Source: an uncultured Lutibacter sp. (GTDB lineage Bacteria > Bacteroidota > Bacteroidia > Flavobacteriales > Flavobacteriaceae). Taken from it: 64,000 nucleotides of DNA. The translations under genes and the position numbers were made by a program. The DNA is taken from NCBI RefSeq assembly GCF_947495725.1, contig NZ_CANLZZ010000001.1, positions 310,001 through 374,000 of the forward strand. The letters are read 5' to 3'. Within the stretch, counting starts at the first letter, position 1. Every line of letters begins with the position of its first letter. This document shows positions 18,573 through 26,216 of this stretch, one piece after another. Below the pieces are notes generated by a model. The model was not told the DNA's origin, did not search any database, and was given only the letters and a program-made list of their open reading frames with translations.

Positions 18573-18716
18573 GTTTTATTTTTCAGAAACATTCTAACAC
18601 CTTATAAATAAACCTAATAACGAGTAATTTTTTTTTAAATAGAGTGACTTTTTAGCAATAATTGTTTCATAATTATAAAAAAATATCTTTTGTATATTTA
18701 ACCAAAATAAATTAAA

Positions 18717-19487
18717 ATGAGAAGAGGGAATTTTAAAATAAAACTAATAATAGGAATTGGTATTGTATTGTTTTCGTTTTTTAAATACTATTCTAATAGT
18801 GAAGTAAACGAATATACTGGTAAAAAACAGCACATTTCAATGACAACAGATGAAGAAGTTGCTATTGGTTTACAAAGTGCTCCTCAAATGGCTCAGCAGC
18901 ACGGAGGATTATATCCAGACCAAAAATATCAAAAATTTGTAGATGAAGTTGGAAAAAAACTGGTTAACAATAGTGTTGCAAAACAAACAAATTACAGGTA
19001 TGATTTTCATCTTTTAAGAGATCCCGAAACTATAAATGCATTTGCTTTACCTGGAGGTCAAATATTTATAACTTATGCCCTATTTTCAAAATTAGAAAAT
19101 GAAGATCAATTGGCCGGAGTCTTAGGTCATGAAATTGGTCACGTAGTTGGTCGACATTCGGCCGAGAGAATGGCTAAACAAGGATTAACACAAGGAATAC
19201 TAAGCGGTGTAGCTGTTGGTTTTGACCCTAGCACAGCACAAGGAGCCGCGGCAATTGCCAATGTTATAAATATGAGTTATGGAAGAGATGATGAGTTAGA
19301 AAGTGATGATTTAGGTGTAAAATTTATGATTGACGCTGGTTACAATCCTGCTGAATTAATTGGTGTTATGGAAATTTTAAAAGCGGCTGCAGGACCAAAT
19401 AGAACACCAGAAAGAATGAGTACACATCCAGATCCAGAAAATAGAATTGAAAAAATTAAAGAAGCAATTAAAAAATATAGAAAATAA
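18717..19487 (+). CDS. M48 family metallopeptidase
   Basis: A 256-residue zinc peptidase of the BepA/LoiP type with an N-terminal membrane/signal segment (residues 8-25), the motif HEIGH at 138-142 (GVLGHEIGHVVGRHSAERM), and the third-ligand region DDELESDDLGVKFM. Family members clean up misfolded outer-membrane proteins in the periplasm. It is divergent from the rhodanese across 211 bases and ends in a strong terminator. Confidence 0.93.
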   Translation: MRRGNFKIKLIIGIGIVLFSFFKYYSNSEVNEYTGKKQHISMTTDEEVAIGLQSAPQMAQQHGGLYPDQKYQKFVDEVGKKLVNNSVAKQTNYRYDFHLLRDPETINAFALPGGQIFITYALFSKLENEDQLAGVLGHEIGHVVGRHSAERMAKQGLTQGILSGVAVGFDPSTAQGAAAIANVINMSYGRDDELESDDLGVKFMIDAGYNPAELIGVMEILKAAAGPNRTPERMSTHPDPENRIEKIKEAIKKYRK

Positions 19488-19518
19488 AAAAAGGCTGTTT
19501 TAAAAACAGCCTTTTTTT
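19486..19518. terminator. bidirectional terminator
   Basis: AAGGCTGTTTT and AAAACAGCCTT arms flanked by A and T runs, between the M48 peptidase and the convergent ankyrin gene. Confidence 0.93.
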
Positions 19519-19530
19519 ATTTTCTATATT

Positions 19531-19941
19531 TTACCTTCTTTTCTTCTTATTCTTTTTTGCCTCAATAAGCGCTTTATTAATAACTTCATAGGCATCTTTT
19601 GCATTAGACAATTCTGCAAATTCTAAAGCTGTAATTCCATTTCTATCAGATTTTGTTTTTAATCTTGCCCCATTTTTAATTAATAATGCTGCAATTTTTG
19701 CCTTGTTATGCCTAGCCGCAAACATTAATGGTGTTAAACCTGTTGATTTTTTATTAACATCAACTCCTTCATTTATTAAGGTTTCAACCATTTCATAATT
19801 ACCCATTTGAATTTGCTTACAAAACGAATTTACGTTTGTTAAATAAGAATGCGAACTAGAAATTAAATAATTTGGTTCGATTGATTTTGCTGATACTAAT
19901 ACTCCTGTAAATAGTGCGAATGCTAAGATTAATTTTTTCAT
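19531..19941 (-). CDS. secreted ankyrin-repeat protein
   Basis: A 136-residue protein with a signal peptide (cleavage near VSAKS) and two to three ankyrin repeats (GNYEMVETLINEGVDVNKKSTG, LTPLMFAARHNKAKIAALLIKNGARLKTK..., ITALEFAELSNAKDAYEVI), ending in a Lys/Arg-rich tail. Probably a periplasmic protein-binding module; partner unknown. Confidence 0.87.
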   Translation of the reverse strand: MKKLILAFALFTGVLVSAKSIEPNYLISSSHSYLTNVNSFCKQIQMGNYEMVETLINEGVDVNKKSTGLTPLMFAARHNKAKIAALLIKNGARLKTKSDRNGITALEFAELSNAKDAYEVINKALIEAKKNKKKRR

Positions 19942-20075
19942 TTTGATTTAGTTTTAAGTTAAAAGTTATATCTAAAAGACTGCTTAATTTTAATACCGTT
20001 ACATCAAATATGGCCAATTAACAATTTTTTAACCTTTAGTTATTTTAAAAAAACAAACAAAATACCTCAAATCAT

Positions 20076-20087
20076 TGACATATGTCA
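20076..20087. promoter_or_regulatory. palindrome TGACATATGTCA
   Basis: A perfect 12-base palindrome in the 262-base region between the divergent ankyrin and gpmI genes. It sits too far (about 80 bases) from the gpmI -7 boxes for a class II site. It may be an operator for either gene, or chance. Confidence 0.3.
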
Positions 20088-20161
20088 TAAGTTTAAATTT
20101 CGCAATCGTTTTAGTAATTTTAAACACAATTTAAAACCTAATAATAAGGCTCTTAAGGCTA

Positions 20162-20177
20162 TATCTTTGTATATTTG
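20162..20177 (+). promoter_or_regulatory. two abutting -7 boxes upstream of gpmI
   Basis: TATCTTTG and TATATTTG, both exact matches to TAnnTTTG, lie directly end to end, with the start codon 26 bases downstream. No clear TTG -33 element precedes them. They imply two start sites about 8 bases apart and a very short leader. Confidence 0.6.
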
Positions 20178-20203
20178 CTCTTCAAAATTAAATAGATTTC
20201 AGA

Positions 20204-21721
20204 ATGAATAAGAAAGTAATTTTAATGATTTTAGATGGTTGGGGAATTACACAAGACCCTAAAGTATCAGCAATTTTTAATGCAAAAACTTCATATATAG
20301 ATAGTTTATACGACATTTACCCAAATGCTAGTTTACGTACCGATGGTGAACATGTAGGTTTACCAGTTGGTCAAATGGGAAACAGTGAAGTTGGTCATAT
20401 GAACTTGGGTGCAGGTAGAATTGTTTACCAAAACTTGGTAAGAATTAATATGGCTGTAAAAGAAAAAACTTTAGGTCAAGAAAAAGTATTATTAGATGCT
20501 ATTGCTTATGCTAAAGAAAACAATAAAAATATTCATTTGCTAGGATTGGTCTCTAACGGTGGAATTCATTCTCATATTGATCATTTAAAAGGATTGCTTG
20601 ATGTAGCTGCTGAAAATAATGCTAAAAATGTGTATTTACACGCATTTACAGATGGTAGAGATTGTGATCCAAAATCTGGAACTTATTTTATTAATGAGAT
20701 TCAAGAATATATGGCTAAAACTACTGGAGAAATAGCTTCAATTACAGGACGTTATTTTGCAATGGATAGAGATAAACGTTGGGAAAGAGTTAAAACTTCT
20801 TATGATGCAATGGTAAATGCTGTAGGTGAAAAATCTACCGATGCAGTTGCTAGTATGAATGCTAGTTATGATAATGATGTAACTGATGAGTTTATCAAAC
20901 CAATTATTATGACGGATGCCGAAGGAAATCCTAAAGCTAAAATTAGCGAAGATGATGTTGTTATTTTCTTTAATTATAGAACAGATAGAGGTAGAGAGTT
21001 AACGGAGGTTTTAACCCAACAAGATTATCCTGAATTTGGAATGAAAACAATTCCACTTCATTACGTAACTATTACTAATTACGATGAAACTTATAAAGGA
21101 ATTAACGTAATTTATAATACTGCTAATTTAGAAAATACTTTAGGTGAAGTTTTAGAAAACGCCAACAAAAAACAAATTAGGATAGCTGAAACAGAAAAAT
21201 ACCCTCACGTAACATTTTTCTTTTCAGGAGGAAGAGAGCAAGAATTTACTGGAGAAAAACGTTTATTGTGTCCTTCTCCAAAGGTAGCAACTTATGACTT
21301 AAAACCTGAAATGAGTGCGTACGAAATTCGCGATGCAATTATTCCAGAATTAAAAGAAGGCGATGTCGATTTTGTTTGTTTAAATTTTGCAAACGGAGAT
21401 ATGGTAGGTCATACCGGAGTTATGGAAGCTGCAATTAAAGCATGTGAAGCAGTTGATGAGTGTGTTAAAGATGTTGTAACAGTAGCTTCAGAAAATGATT
21501 ATACAACAATAATTATTGCCGATCACGGTAACTGTGAAACTATGAAAAATCCAGATGGATCACCTAATACAGCTCATACAACAAACCCCGTTCCTTTTAT
21601 TGTAGTAGATAAAGACATAAAAGCAGTAAAAGATGGTATTTTAGGAGATATTGCACCAACTATTTTAGATTTAATGGGTATAGAACAACCAAAAGAAATG
21701 ACCCGTCATTCTTTGGTATAA
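20204..21721 (+). CDS. gpmI: 2,3-bisphosphoglycerate-independent phosphoglycerate mutase
   Basis: A 505-residue glycolytic enzyme interconverting 3- and 2-phosphoglycerate, of the Mn-dependent alkaline-phosphatase superfamily. It begins KVILMILDGWG (metal Asp), has the phosphorylated Ser61 in GNSEVGHMNLGAGR, the substrate loop TDGRDCDP, the second metal-site block NFANGDMVGHTG and the ADHGNCE motif. Length and order match the family. It is a single-gene unit with its own promoter and terminator. Confidence 0.98.
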   Translation: MNKKVILMILDGWGITQDPKVSAIFNAKTSYIDSLYDIYPNASLRTDGEHVGLPVGQMGNSEVGHMNLGAGRIVYQNLVRINMAVKEKTLGQEKVLLDAIAYAKENNKNIHLLGLVSNGGIHSHIDHLKGLLDVAAENNAKNVYLHAFTDGRDCDPKSGTYFINEIQEYMAKTTGEIASITGRYFAMDRDKRWERVKTSYDAMVNAVGEKSTDAVASMNASYDNDVTDEFIKPIIMTDAEGNPKAKISEDDVVIFFNYRTDRGRELTEVLTQQDYPEFGMKTIPLHYVTITNYDETYKGINVIYNTANLENTLGEVLENANKKQIRIAETEKYPHVTFFFSGGREQEFTGEKRLLCPSPKVATYDLKPEMSAYEIRDAIIPELKEGDVDFVCLNFANGDMVGHTGVMEAAIKACEAVDECVKDVVTVASENDYTTIIIADHGNCETMKNPDGSPNTAHTTNPVPFIVVDKDIKAVKDGILGDIAPTILDLMGIEQPKEMTRHSLV

Positions 21722-21740
21722 TAAAAGTCCTTATTTCATA

Positions 21741-21777
21741 AAAAAAATCCTGTAAGTAATATTACAGGATTTTTTTT
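21741..21777 (+). terminator. intrinsic terminator
   Basis: TCCTGTAA and TTACAGGA arms with a 6-base loop, A-run before and T-run after, 20 bases past gpmI. Confidence 0.92.
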
Positions 21778-21853
21778 ATATTTTATTAATTCAATTAAAA
21801 CTCCAAACTTTTATTAATTAAATTTGTGGGTTTACTACATAAAATAATACCAA

Positions 21854-22384
21854 ATGAAATTTAAAATATTCGGAATTATAATTCTAACAATCCTACTAAG
21901 TTGTGGAACTTCAAAAACAACAACAAATGCCACTTTAAATAAAGATGGTGATTTGATTGGATTGGTAACAAAAAATAATTTTTTGCAGGAACCTTTTAAC
22001 GAATGGTTTAGTTTTAACTATAACGAATATGAAATAAACGAAGAGGTAATTTATAAGCTAAAACCAATTATAAATACAGTAAAAATAAAAGCTTTTATGG
22101 GAACATGGTGTGGCGATAGTCAAGAACAAACACCTGCGTTTTATAAAGTGCTCGAGGCGGCTGAATTTAATTTTAAAAAATTAGAAATGGTTTGTTTAGA
22201 TCAATCTAAAAAATCTCCAAACAACCTTCAAAAAGGATATAACATTAACAGAGTTCCAACTTTTATTTTTTATAAAAATGGAATTGAAATTGGTCGATTT
22301 GTTGAATACCCAAGAGAGTCAATAGAAGAAGATTTCTTAAAAATTGTAAGCGAAAAAGAATACAAACACTCATATGAAGAGTGA
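21854..22384 (+). CDS. thioredoxin-fold lipoprotein with WCGDS motif
   Basis: A 176-residue lipoprotein (LLSC, Cys17) with a thioredoxin fold: KAFMGTWCGDSQEQTPAF contains Cys86 in WCGDS, and the cis-Pro comes in NRVPTFIFYKNG. The second cysteine of the usual CxxC is replaced by Ser89, as in several Bacteroidota thioredoxin-like families, so it may bind or reduce by a monothiol route, or act as a chaperone. It faces the periplasm. Convergent with the sulfurtransferase gene across 23 bases. Confidence 0.82.
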   Translation: MKFKIFGIIILTILLSCGTSKTTTNATLNKDGDLIGLVTKNNFLQEPFNEWFSFNYNEYEINEEVIYKLKPIINTVKIKAFMGTWCGDSQEQTPAFYKVLEAAEFNFKKLEMVCLDQSKKSPNNLQKGYNINRVPTFIFYKNGIEIGRFVEYPRESIEEDFLKIVSEKEYKHSYEE

Positions 22385-22407
22385 TTTTCTATTTGAGTTA
22401 ATAAAAA

Positions 22408-23259
22408 TTAGACAATATCTGTACTTATTTCTTTATTATTTCTAGACCACTCACTCCAAGAACCTACATATAAATTAGGAATATTCAAACCTGCAACATC
22501 AAATGCCAAAAGAGTATGGCAAGCAGTTACACCCGATCCACAATGTACAATAATTTTTGATGCCTCCCTTCCATCACAAATTTTTAAATACTTATCCCTC
22601 AACTCTTCTGAATCCAGAAATAATCCTTCATTATTTAAATTAGTAGAAAATGGAATATTCAATGCACTTGGAATATGACCTGCAACGGTATCAATTGGTT
22701 CAATTTTCCCTTTATATCTCTCCGCACCTCTAACATCAATTATTAAAGTGTCATCATTTTTAACCTGATTTTCAACTTCTTCAAGTAGAACAATTGGAAG
22801 TTCCCAGTTTGAAACTTCATATTTCTCAACAGCATTAAAAAAAACTACACTATTATTAATAGGAAATCCAAATTTTTCAGCAGCTTTAAACCCTCCATCC
22901 AAAACCTGAACTTTTTTATGCCCAACAGCTTTTAGCATCCACCAAAAACGTGCCGCAGCATTTGCTCCATTATTACTATCATAAATAACTACTTGAGAAT
23001 CTTTTAAAATGCCTAATTTTCCTAATGTAACCGAAAACTTTTCTATACTTGGTAAAGGATGCCTTCCTCCTTTTGACAAATCCTTATCTATTGTTGCTAA
23101 ATCTTCATTCAAATCAACAAAAAATGCCGTATCTAAATGGTTTTTCAAATAATTAGCCTTAGCATTTGGGCCATTAGTAACATCAAATATTAATACCTCT
23201 GAGTCTTTGTAAATAGACACTAATTCTTCGGCACTTATAAGTGGATTCATTTTCTCCAT
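22408..23259 (-). CDS. two-domain sulfurtransferase (thiosulfate/3-mercaptopyruvate type)
   Basis: A 283-residue tandem-rhodanese protein. The inactive N-terminal domain includes DLNEDLATIDKDLSKGGRHPLP and VVIYDSNNGANAAARFWWM; the catalytic domain carries IDVRGAERYKG, GHIPSALNIPF and the active-site loop HCGSGVTAC (Cys240). The CGSGVT loop is the mercaptopyruvate sulfurtransferase type (SseA). It is 36 bases downstream of hypC on the same strand, so it probably belongs to the hypABC operon. A role in sulfur supply for hydrogenase Fe-S clusters or cyanide chemistry is inference. Confidence 0.88.
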   Translation of the reverse strand: MEKMNPLISAEELVSIYKDSEVLIFDVTNGPNAKANYLKNHLDTAFFVDLNEDLATIDKDLSKGGRHPLPSIEKFSVTLGKLGILKDSQVVIYDSNNGANAAARFWWMLKAVGHKKVQVLDGGFKAAEKFGFPINNSVVFFNAVEKYEVSNWELPIVLLEEVENQVKNDDTLIIDVRGAERYKGKIEPIDTVAGHIPSALNIPFSTNLNNEGLFLDSEELRDKYLKICDGREASKIIVHCGSGVTACHTLLAFDVAGLNIPNLYVGSWSEWSRNNKEISTDIV

Positions 23260-23295
23260 TATACAATATTATTCAGAATTTAATAATTAAAAAAG

Positions 23296-23553
23296 TTACT
23301 CTTCTCCATCCTCCAACTCGTGGAGTTCATCGAGTTGTTTTAATAGTTCAAAAGTTTTCTTGGCTTCTTCTTCATCTATGGTTGAAATTGCTGCACCAAC
23401 GTGAACCAATACATAATCGCCAACTCGGGCTTCTGGAACAAGCGTTAGGCTAACTTCTTTCAAAATTCCATCGAATGAAACTTTTCCAGTTCTAAAAATT
23501 TCGTCTAGTTCGTTCGTAATTTCAACTAATTTTCCAGGTATTGATAAACACAT
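23296..23553 (-). CDS. hypC: hydrogenase maturation chaperone HypC
   Basis: An 85-residue protein beginning MCLSIPGKLVEI, the invariant HypC start whose Cys2 carries the Fe(CN)2CO intermediate with HypD. The core continues VSFDGILKEVSLTLVPEARVGDYVLVHVGAAIS and ends with an acidic tail. It is the third gene of the minus-strand hypABC set; 118 bases with a repeat-like sequence separate it from hypB. Confidence 0.96.
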   Translation of the reverse strand: MCLSIPGKLVEITNELDEIFRTGKVSFDGILKEVSLTLVPEARVGDYVLVHVGAAISTIDEEEAKKTFELLKQLDELHELEDGEE

Positions 23554-23570
23554 AATTTTTAATATTGCTT

Positions 23571-23660
23571 TGGGTGTTACCTTTCAGGTCACGCTTTCCC
23601 TTGTATCTTTTTCTCCGTTACACTATAAAAAAGGATGCCACTTCAATCGTTAACACAAAA
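23571..23660. repeat. repeat-like element between hypB and hypC
   Basis: About 90 bases starting TTGGGTGTTAC and ending GTTAACACAAAA, with terminal GTGTTA/TAACAC complementarity. Internally TATCTTTTT faces AAAAAAGGATG, so a stem is possible. It resembles, from memory, a dispersed flavobacterial intergenic repeat with a TTGTATCTTTTT...AAAAAAGGATGCCACT core. It lies within the hypABC transcript. Confidence 0.55.
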
Positions 23661-23671
23661 TTTGCAACCTT

Positions 23672-24499
23672 TTAAACCAAATTTTCTTTTAACCAATTGT
23701 ACCACATTTCCATTCCATCACCTTTTGTTGCTGAAACTTCAAAAATCTGTAAGTTTGGATTTACTTGTAAGGCAAATTTTTTCAATTTTTCAACATCAAT
23801 ATTTACATAAGGTAGTAAATCTATTTTATTAATAATACAAACATCAGCCGTATAAAACATATCAGGGTATTTTATAGGTTTATCTTCTCCTTCTGTAGTA
23901 CTTATAATTACAACGCGTTTATTTTCGCCTAAATCAAACATAGATGGACAAACTAAATTCCCTACATTCTCAATCATTAAAATGGAGTTGTTTTTCATAT
24001 CCAGTTTTTTCACCGCATCATATACCATATCGCTTTCTAAATGACAGCCTTTTCCTGTATTAATTTGAACAACTGGAATATTTAGAGCGTCAATTCTATT
24101 GGCGTCATTTAATGTTTGTTGATCTCCTTCAATTACATAAAAAGGAATTTTATCTTTTAAATCTACCAATGTTTTTTCTAAAATAGAAGTTTTACCACTT
24201 CCAGGTGAACTTACTAAATTTAGAGTGAAAATATTTTTAGCTTCAAAATAACCTCTATTTCTAGCGGCTAATATATCGTTGTTTTGAAGCACATCTTTCT
24301 CAACTTCAATTACACGCTGTTTGTGGCTGTGTGAATGATCGTGATTATGAGAATGTCTAGGCCCGTGATGATGATGATCATGATCATGATGATGATGATG
24401 ATCTTCGTGATTGTGTTCGTGATGAGAAGGGGTATGTTCTCCTGGTTTTAAAATTGTTGGTCCGTTTTCATCGGTACCACATCCGCAAGTTCCACACAT
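23672..24499 (-). CDS. hypB: hydrogenase nickel-incorporation GTPase HypB
   Basis: A 275-residue HypB with an N-terminal CGTCGCG metal motif, a His/Asp-rich stretch at about residues 26-59 containing some 20 histidines (nickel storage), and a G domain with P-loop SSPGSGKTS (97-104), a nickel-site Cys in GKGCHLESD, and NKIDLLPY. It delivers nickel with HypA, whose gene ends 12 bases upstream. Confidence 0.97.
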   Translation of the reverse strand: MCGTCGCGTDENGPTILKPGEHTPSHHEHNHEDHHHHHDHDHHHHGPRHSHNHDHSHSHKQRVIEVEKDVLQNNDILAARNRGYFEAKNIFTLNLVSSPGSGKTSILEKTLVDLKDKIPFYVIEGDQQTLNDANRIDALNIPVVQINTGKGCHLESDMVYDAVKKLDMKNNSILMIENVGNLVCPSMFDLGENKRVVIISTTEGEDKPIKYPDMFYTADVCIINKIDLLPYVNIDVEKLKKFALQVNPNLQIFEVSATKGDGMEMWYNWLKENLV

Positions 24500-24511
24500 A
24501 ATTAAATATTT

Positions 24512-24853
24512 TTAAATAACTTCCAATGCTTTTACTCTTAACTCTTTCCCCTGTAATATCCCTTTAAAATTGCTGCTACATTTTGGACAAACATCATAAA
24601 TATTCTCCATTTCAAATTCTGTATCACAATCAGCACACTTACCTTTTCCTAGAACTTTAGTAATTTCCAATTCTGCCTTTTCCAAAACCGAATCTTTAAC
24701 AGCTGATGACCACACAAATTCTAAAGAATCAATTTCAACACCAGAAAGCACTCCTACAATTAATTCAATCTTAGTAACTTTTTCTGCTTTTGCCTTTGCC
24801 GTTTCATCTTCAGCAATTTTAACAATTCCTAAAGCTATAGATAATTCATGCAT
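24512..24853 (-). CDS. hypA: hydrogenase nickel chaperone HypA
   Basis: A 113-residue HypA: MHELSIALGIV (nickel-binding His2) at the start and two CxxC zinc pairs (CADCDTEF and CPKC). An in-frame upstream start at 24934 would add 27 residues with no HypA similarity and would destroy the essential N-terminal His position, so the ATG here is chosen. It heads the hypABC(-sulfurtransferase) operon, divergent from the hydrogenase operon. Confidence 0.96.
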   Translation of the reverse strand: MHELSIALGIVKIAEDETAKAKAEKVTKIELIVGVLSGVEIDSLEFVWSSAVKDSVLEKAELEITKVLGKGKCADCDTEFEMENIYDVCPKCSSNFKGILQGKELRVKALEVI

Positions 24854-24870
24854 AATTTTTAGGTTCTTAT

Positions 24871-24878
24871 CAAAATTA
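24871..24878 (-). promoter_or_regulatory. -7 box TAATTTTG of hypA
   Basis: Minus-strand TAATTTTG matches TAnnTTTG exactly, 17 bases upstream of the chosen hypA start, which also supports that start over the longer one. Confidence 0.55.
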
Positions 24879-24926
24879 CATAAAATAACACATATAAACC
24901 TATGATAATTATTAGTTATTAAACAC

Positions 24927-24942
24927 AGTAACAATTGTTACT
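24927..24942. promoter_or_regulatory. CRP/FNR-like dyad AGTAAC-AATT-GTTACT
   Basis: A perfect 16-base palindrome in the 227-base divergent region between hypA and the hydrogenase small subunit. Its arms are identical to those upstream of the rhodanese gene; its centre is about 60 bases from the hypA -7 box. A likely operator for both directions. Confidence 0.55.
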
Positions 24943-25080
24943 TAATAAAGACAATACAGTCTTATTTTAAAACATTCTAAATTAACTACTTAAGGTAAAA
25001 CTTATCAAATTTTATTATAACTTAGAGTAACGATTTTTTTAAACACCAAAAAATCTTTGTTACACTAAACTTCAATACAT

Positions 25081-26205
25081 ATGTCTACCAATAACGAAAA
25101 CAGAAAAACCTATTATGAAAGTATCATAAACCAAGGTTATAGTCGTAGAGATTTTATGAAATTCTCTACTTATATGGCTGCTTTTATGGGATTAGAATCC
25201 TCCATGGTTGGTCAAATTGCACAATCATTAGAAAACACACCTCGACTACCTGTTATATGGGAACATTATCAAGAATGCACTTGTTGTAGTGAATCTTTTA
25301 TTCGGTCCAATCATCCCATTGTGGCTGATATCATTTTAGATCGAATATCATTAGATTATTCTTTAACGTTAATGGCCGCATCCGGACATCAAGCTGAAGC
25401 AGCAAAAGCTGAAACCATGAAAAAATATCATGGAGAATACATTCTATGTGTTGAAGGTTCAATACCGTTAGGCGATGATGGAAATTATTGTTGTATTGCT
25501 GGGAAATCGGCCAAAGAAACATTTTTAGAAGCAGCGGCAGGTGCTAAAGCAATTATTGCTTGGGGAAGTTGTGCATCAAACGGATGTGTGCAGGCAGCAA
25601 AACCAAATCCAACAGAAGCAACACCTATTCACAAAATTGTAAAAAACAAACCAATTATTAGAGTGCCTGGTTGCCCACCAATTGGGGAAGTTATGGCAGG
25701 TGTTATTATGCATGTTGTTGCTTTTGGACGTCTACCTAAATTAGATCGTTTAGGCAGACCAAAAGCTTTTTATGGCAAACGAGTTCATGATACTTGTTAC
25801 AGAAGACCTTATTATGATGCTGGGCTATTTGCTGAAACATTTGATGACGATAATTCAAAAAAAGGATATTGTTTATATAAACTAGGCTGTAAAGGACCTA
25901 TGACATATAACGCTTGCGCTAGTATGAAATGGAATAATGGAGTAAGCTTTCCTATTCAGTCTGGTCATGGATGTATTGGTTGTAGTGAAGAAGAATTTTG
26001 GGACAATGGACCATTTTATGAGAGAACAACAAAAGTTCCTGGTTTTGCTGTAGAAAGTAATGCTGATACAGTAGGTAAGGTTACTGCTGGAGTATTAGCT
26101 GGAGGTTTAGCTTTACATGCAATTGCCGCTAACATTTCAAAAAGAAAGGAACTAATGGATAGAATTAACAGAGGAAAATCTAATGAAAAAAATATTGATT
26201 CTTAA
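25081..26205 (+). CDS. hyaA: [NiFe]-hydrogenase small subunit, oxygen-tolerant type (group 1d)
   Basis: A 374-residue electron-transfer subunit carrying Fe-S clusters. It has a Tat signal (SRRDFMK at 21-27), so it is exported folded with its partner, and a C-terminal membrane anchor (about 340-358). Proximal-cluster ligands are Cys66, Cys69, Cys164 and Cys198; the extra Cys68 (ECTCCSES) and Cys169 (ASNGCVQAA) match, at a constant offset of 49, the two supernumerary cysteines (19 and 120) of E. coli Hyd-1, which make the 4Fe-3S cluster conferring oxygen tolerance. The large subunit follows after 11 bases. Confidence 0.97.
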   Translation: MSTNNENRKTYYESIINQGYSRRDFMKFSTYMAAFMGLESSMVGQIAQSLENTPRLPVIWEHYQECTCCSESFIRSNHPIVADIILDRISLDYSLTLMAASGHQAEAAKAETMKKYHGEYILCVEGSIPLGDDGNYCCIAGKSAKETFLEAAAGAKAIIAWGSCASNGCVQAAKPNPTEATPIHKIVKNKPIIRVPGCPPIGEVMAGVIMHVVAFGRLPKLDRLGRPKAFYGKRVHDTCYRRPYYDAGLFAETFDDDNSKKGYCLYKLGCKGPMTYNACASMKWNNGVSFPIQSGHGCIGCSEEEFWDNGPFYERTTKVPGFAVESNADTVGKVTAGVLAGGLALHAIAANISKRKELMDRINRGKSNEKNIDS

Positions 26206-26216
26206 AACATATAATA

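Noticed and set aside
24361-24420. GATGATG/CATGATG simple repeat as a CRISPR or satellite
   Set aside because: It is the codon repeat of the His/Asp-rich stretch in HypB.
24854-24934. Upstream in-frame extension of hypA
   Set aside because: It overlaps the hypA -7 box and would displace the nickel-binding N-terminal His.
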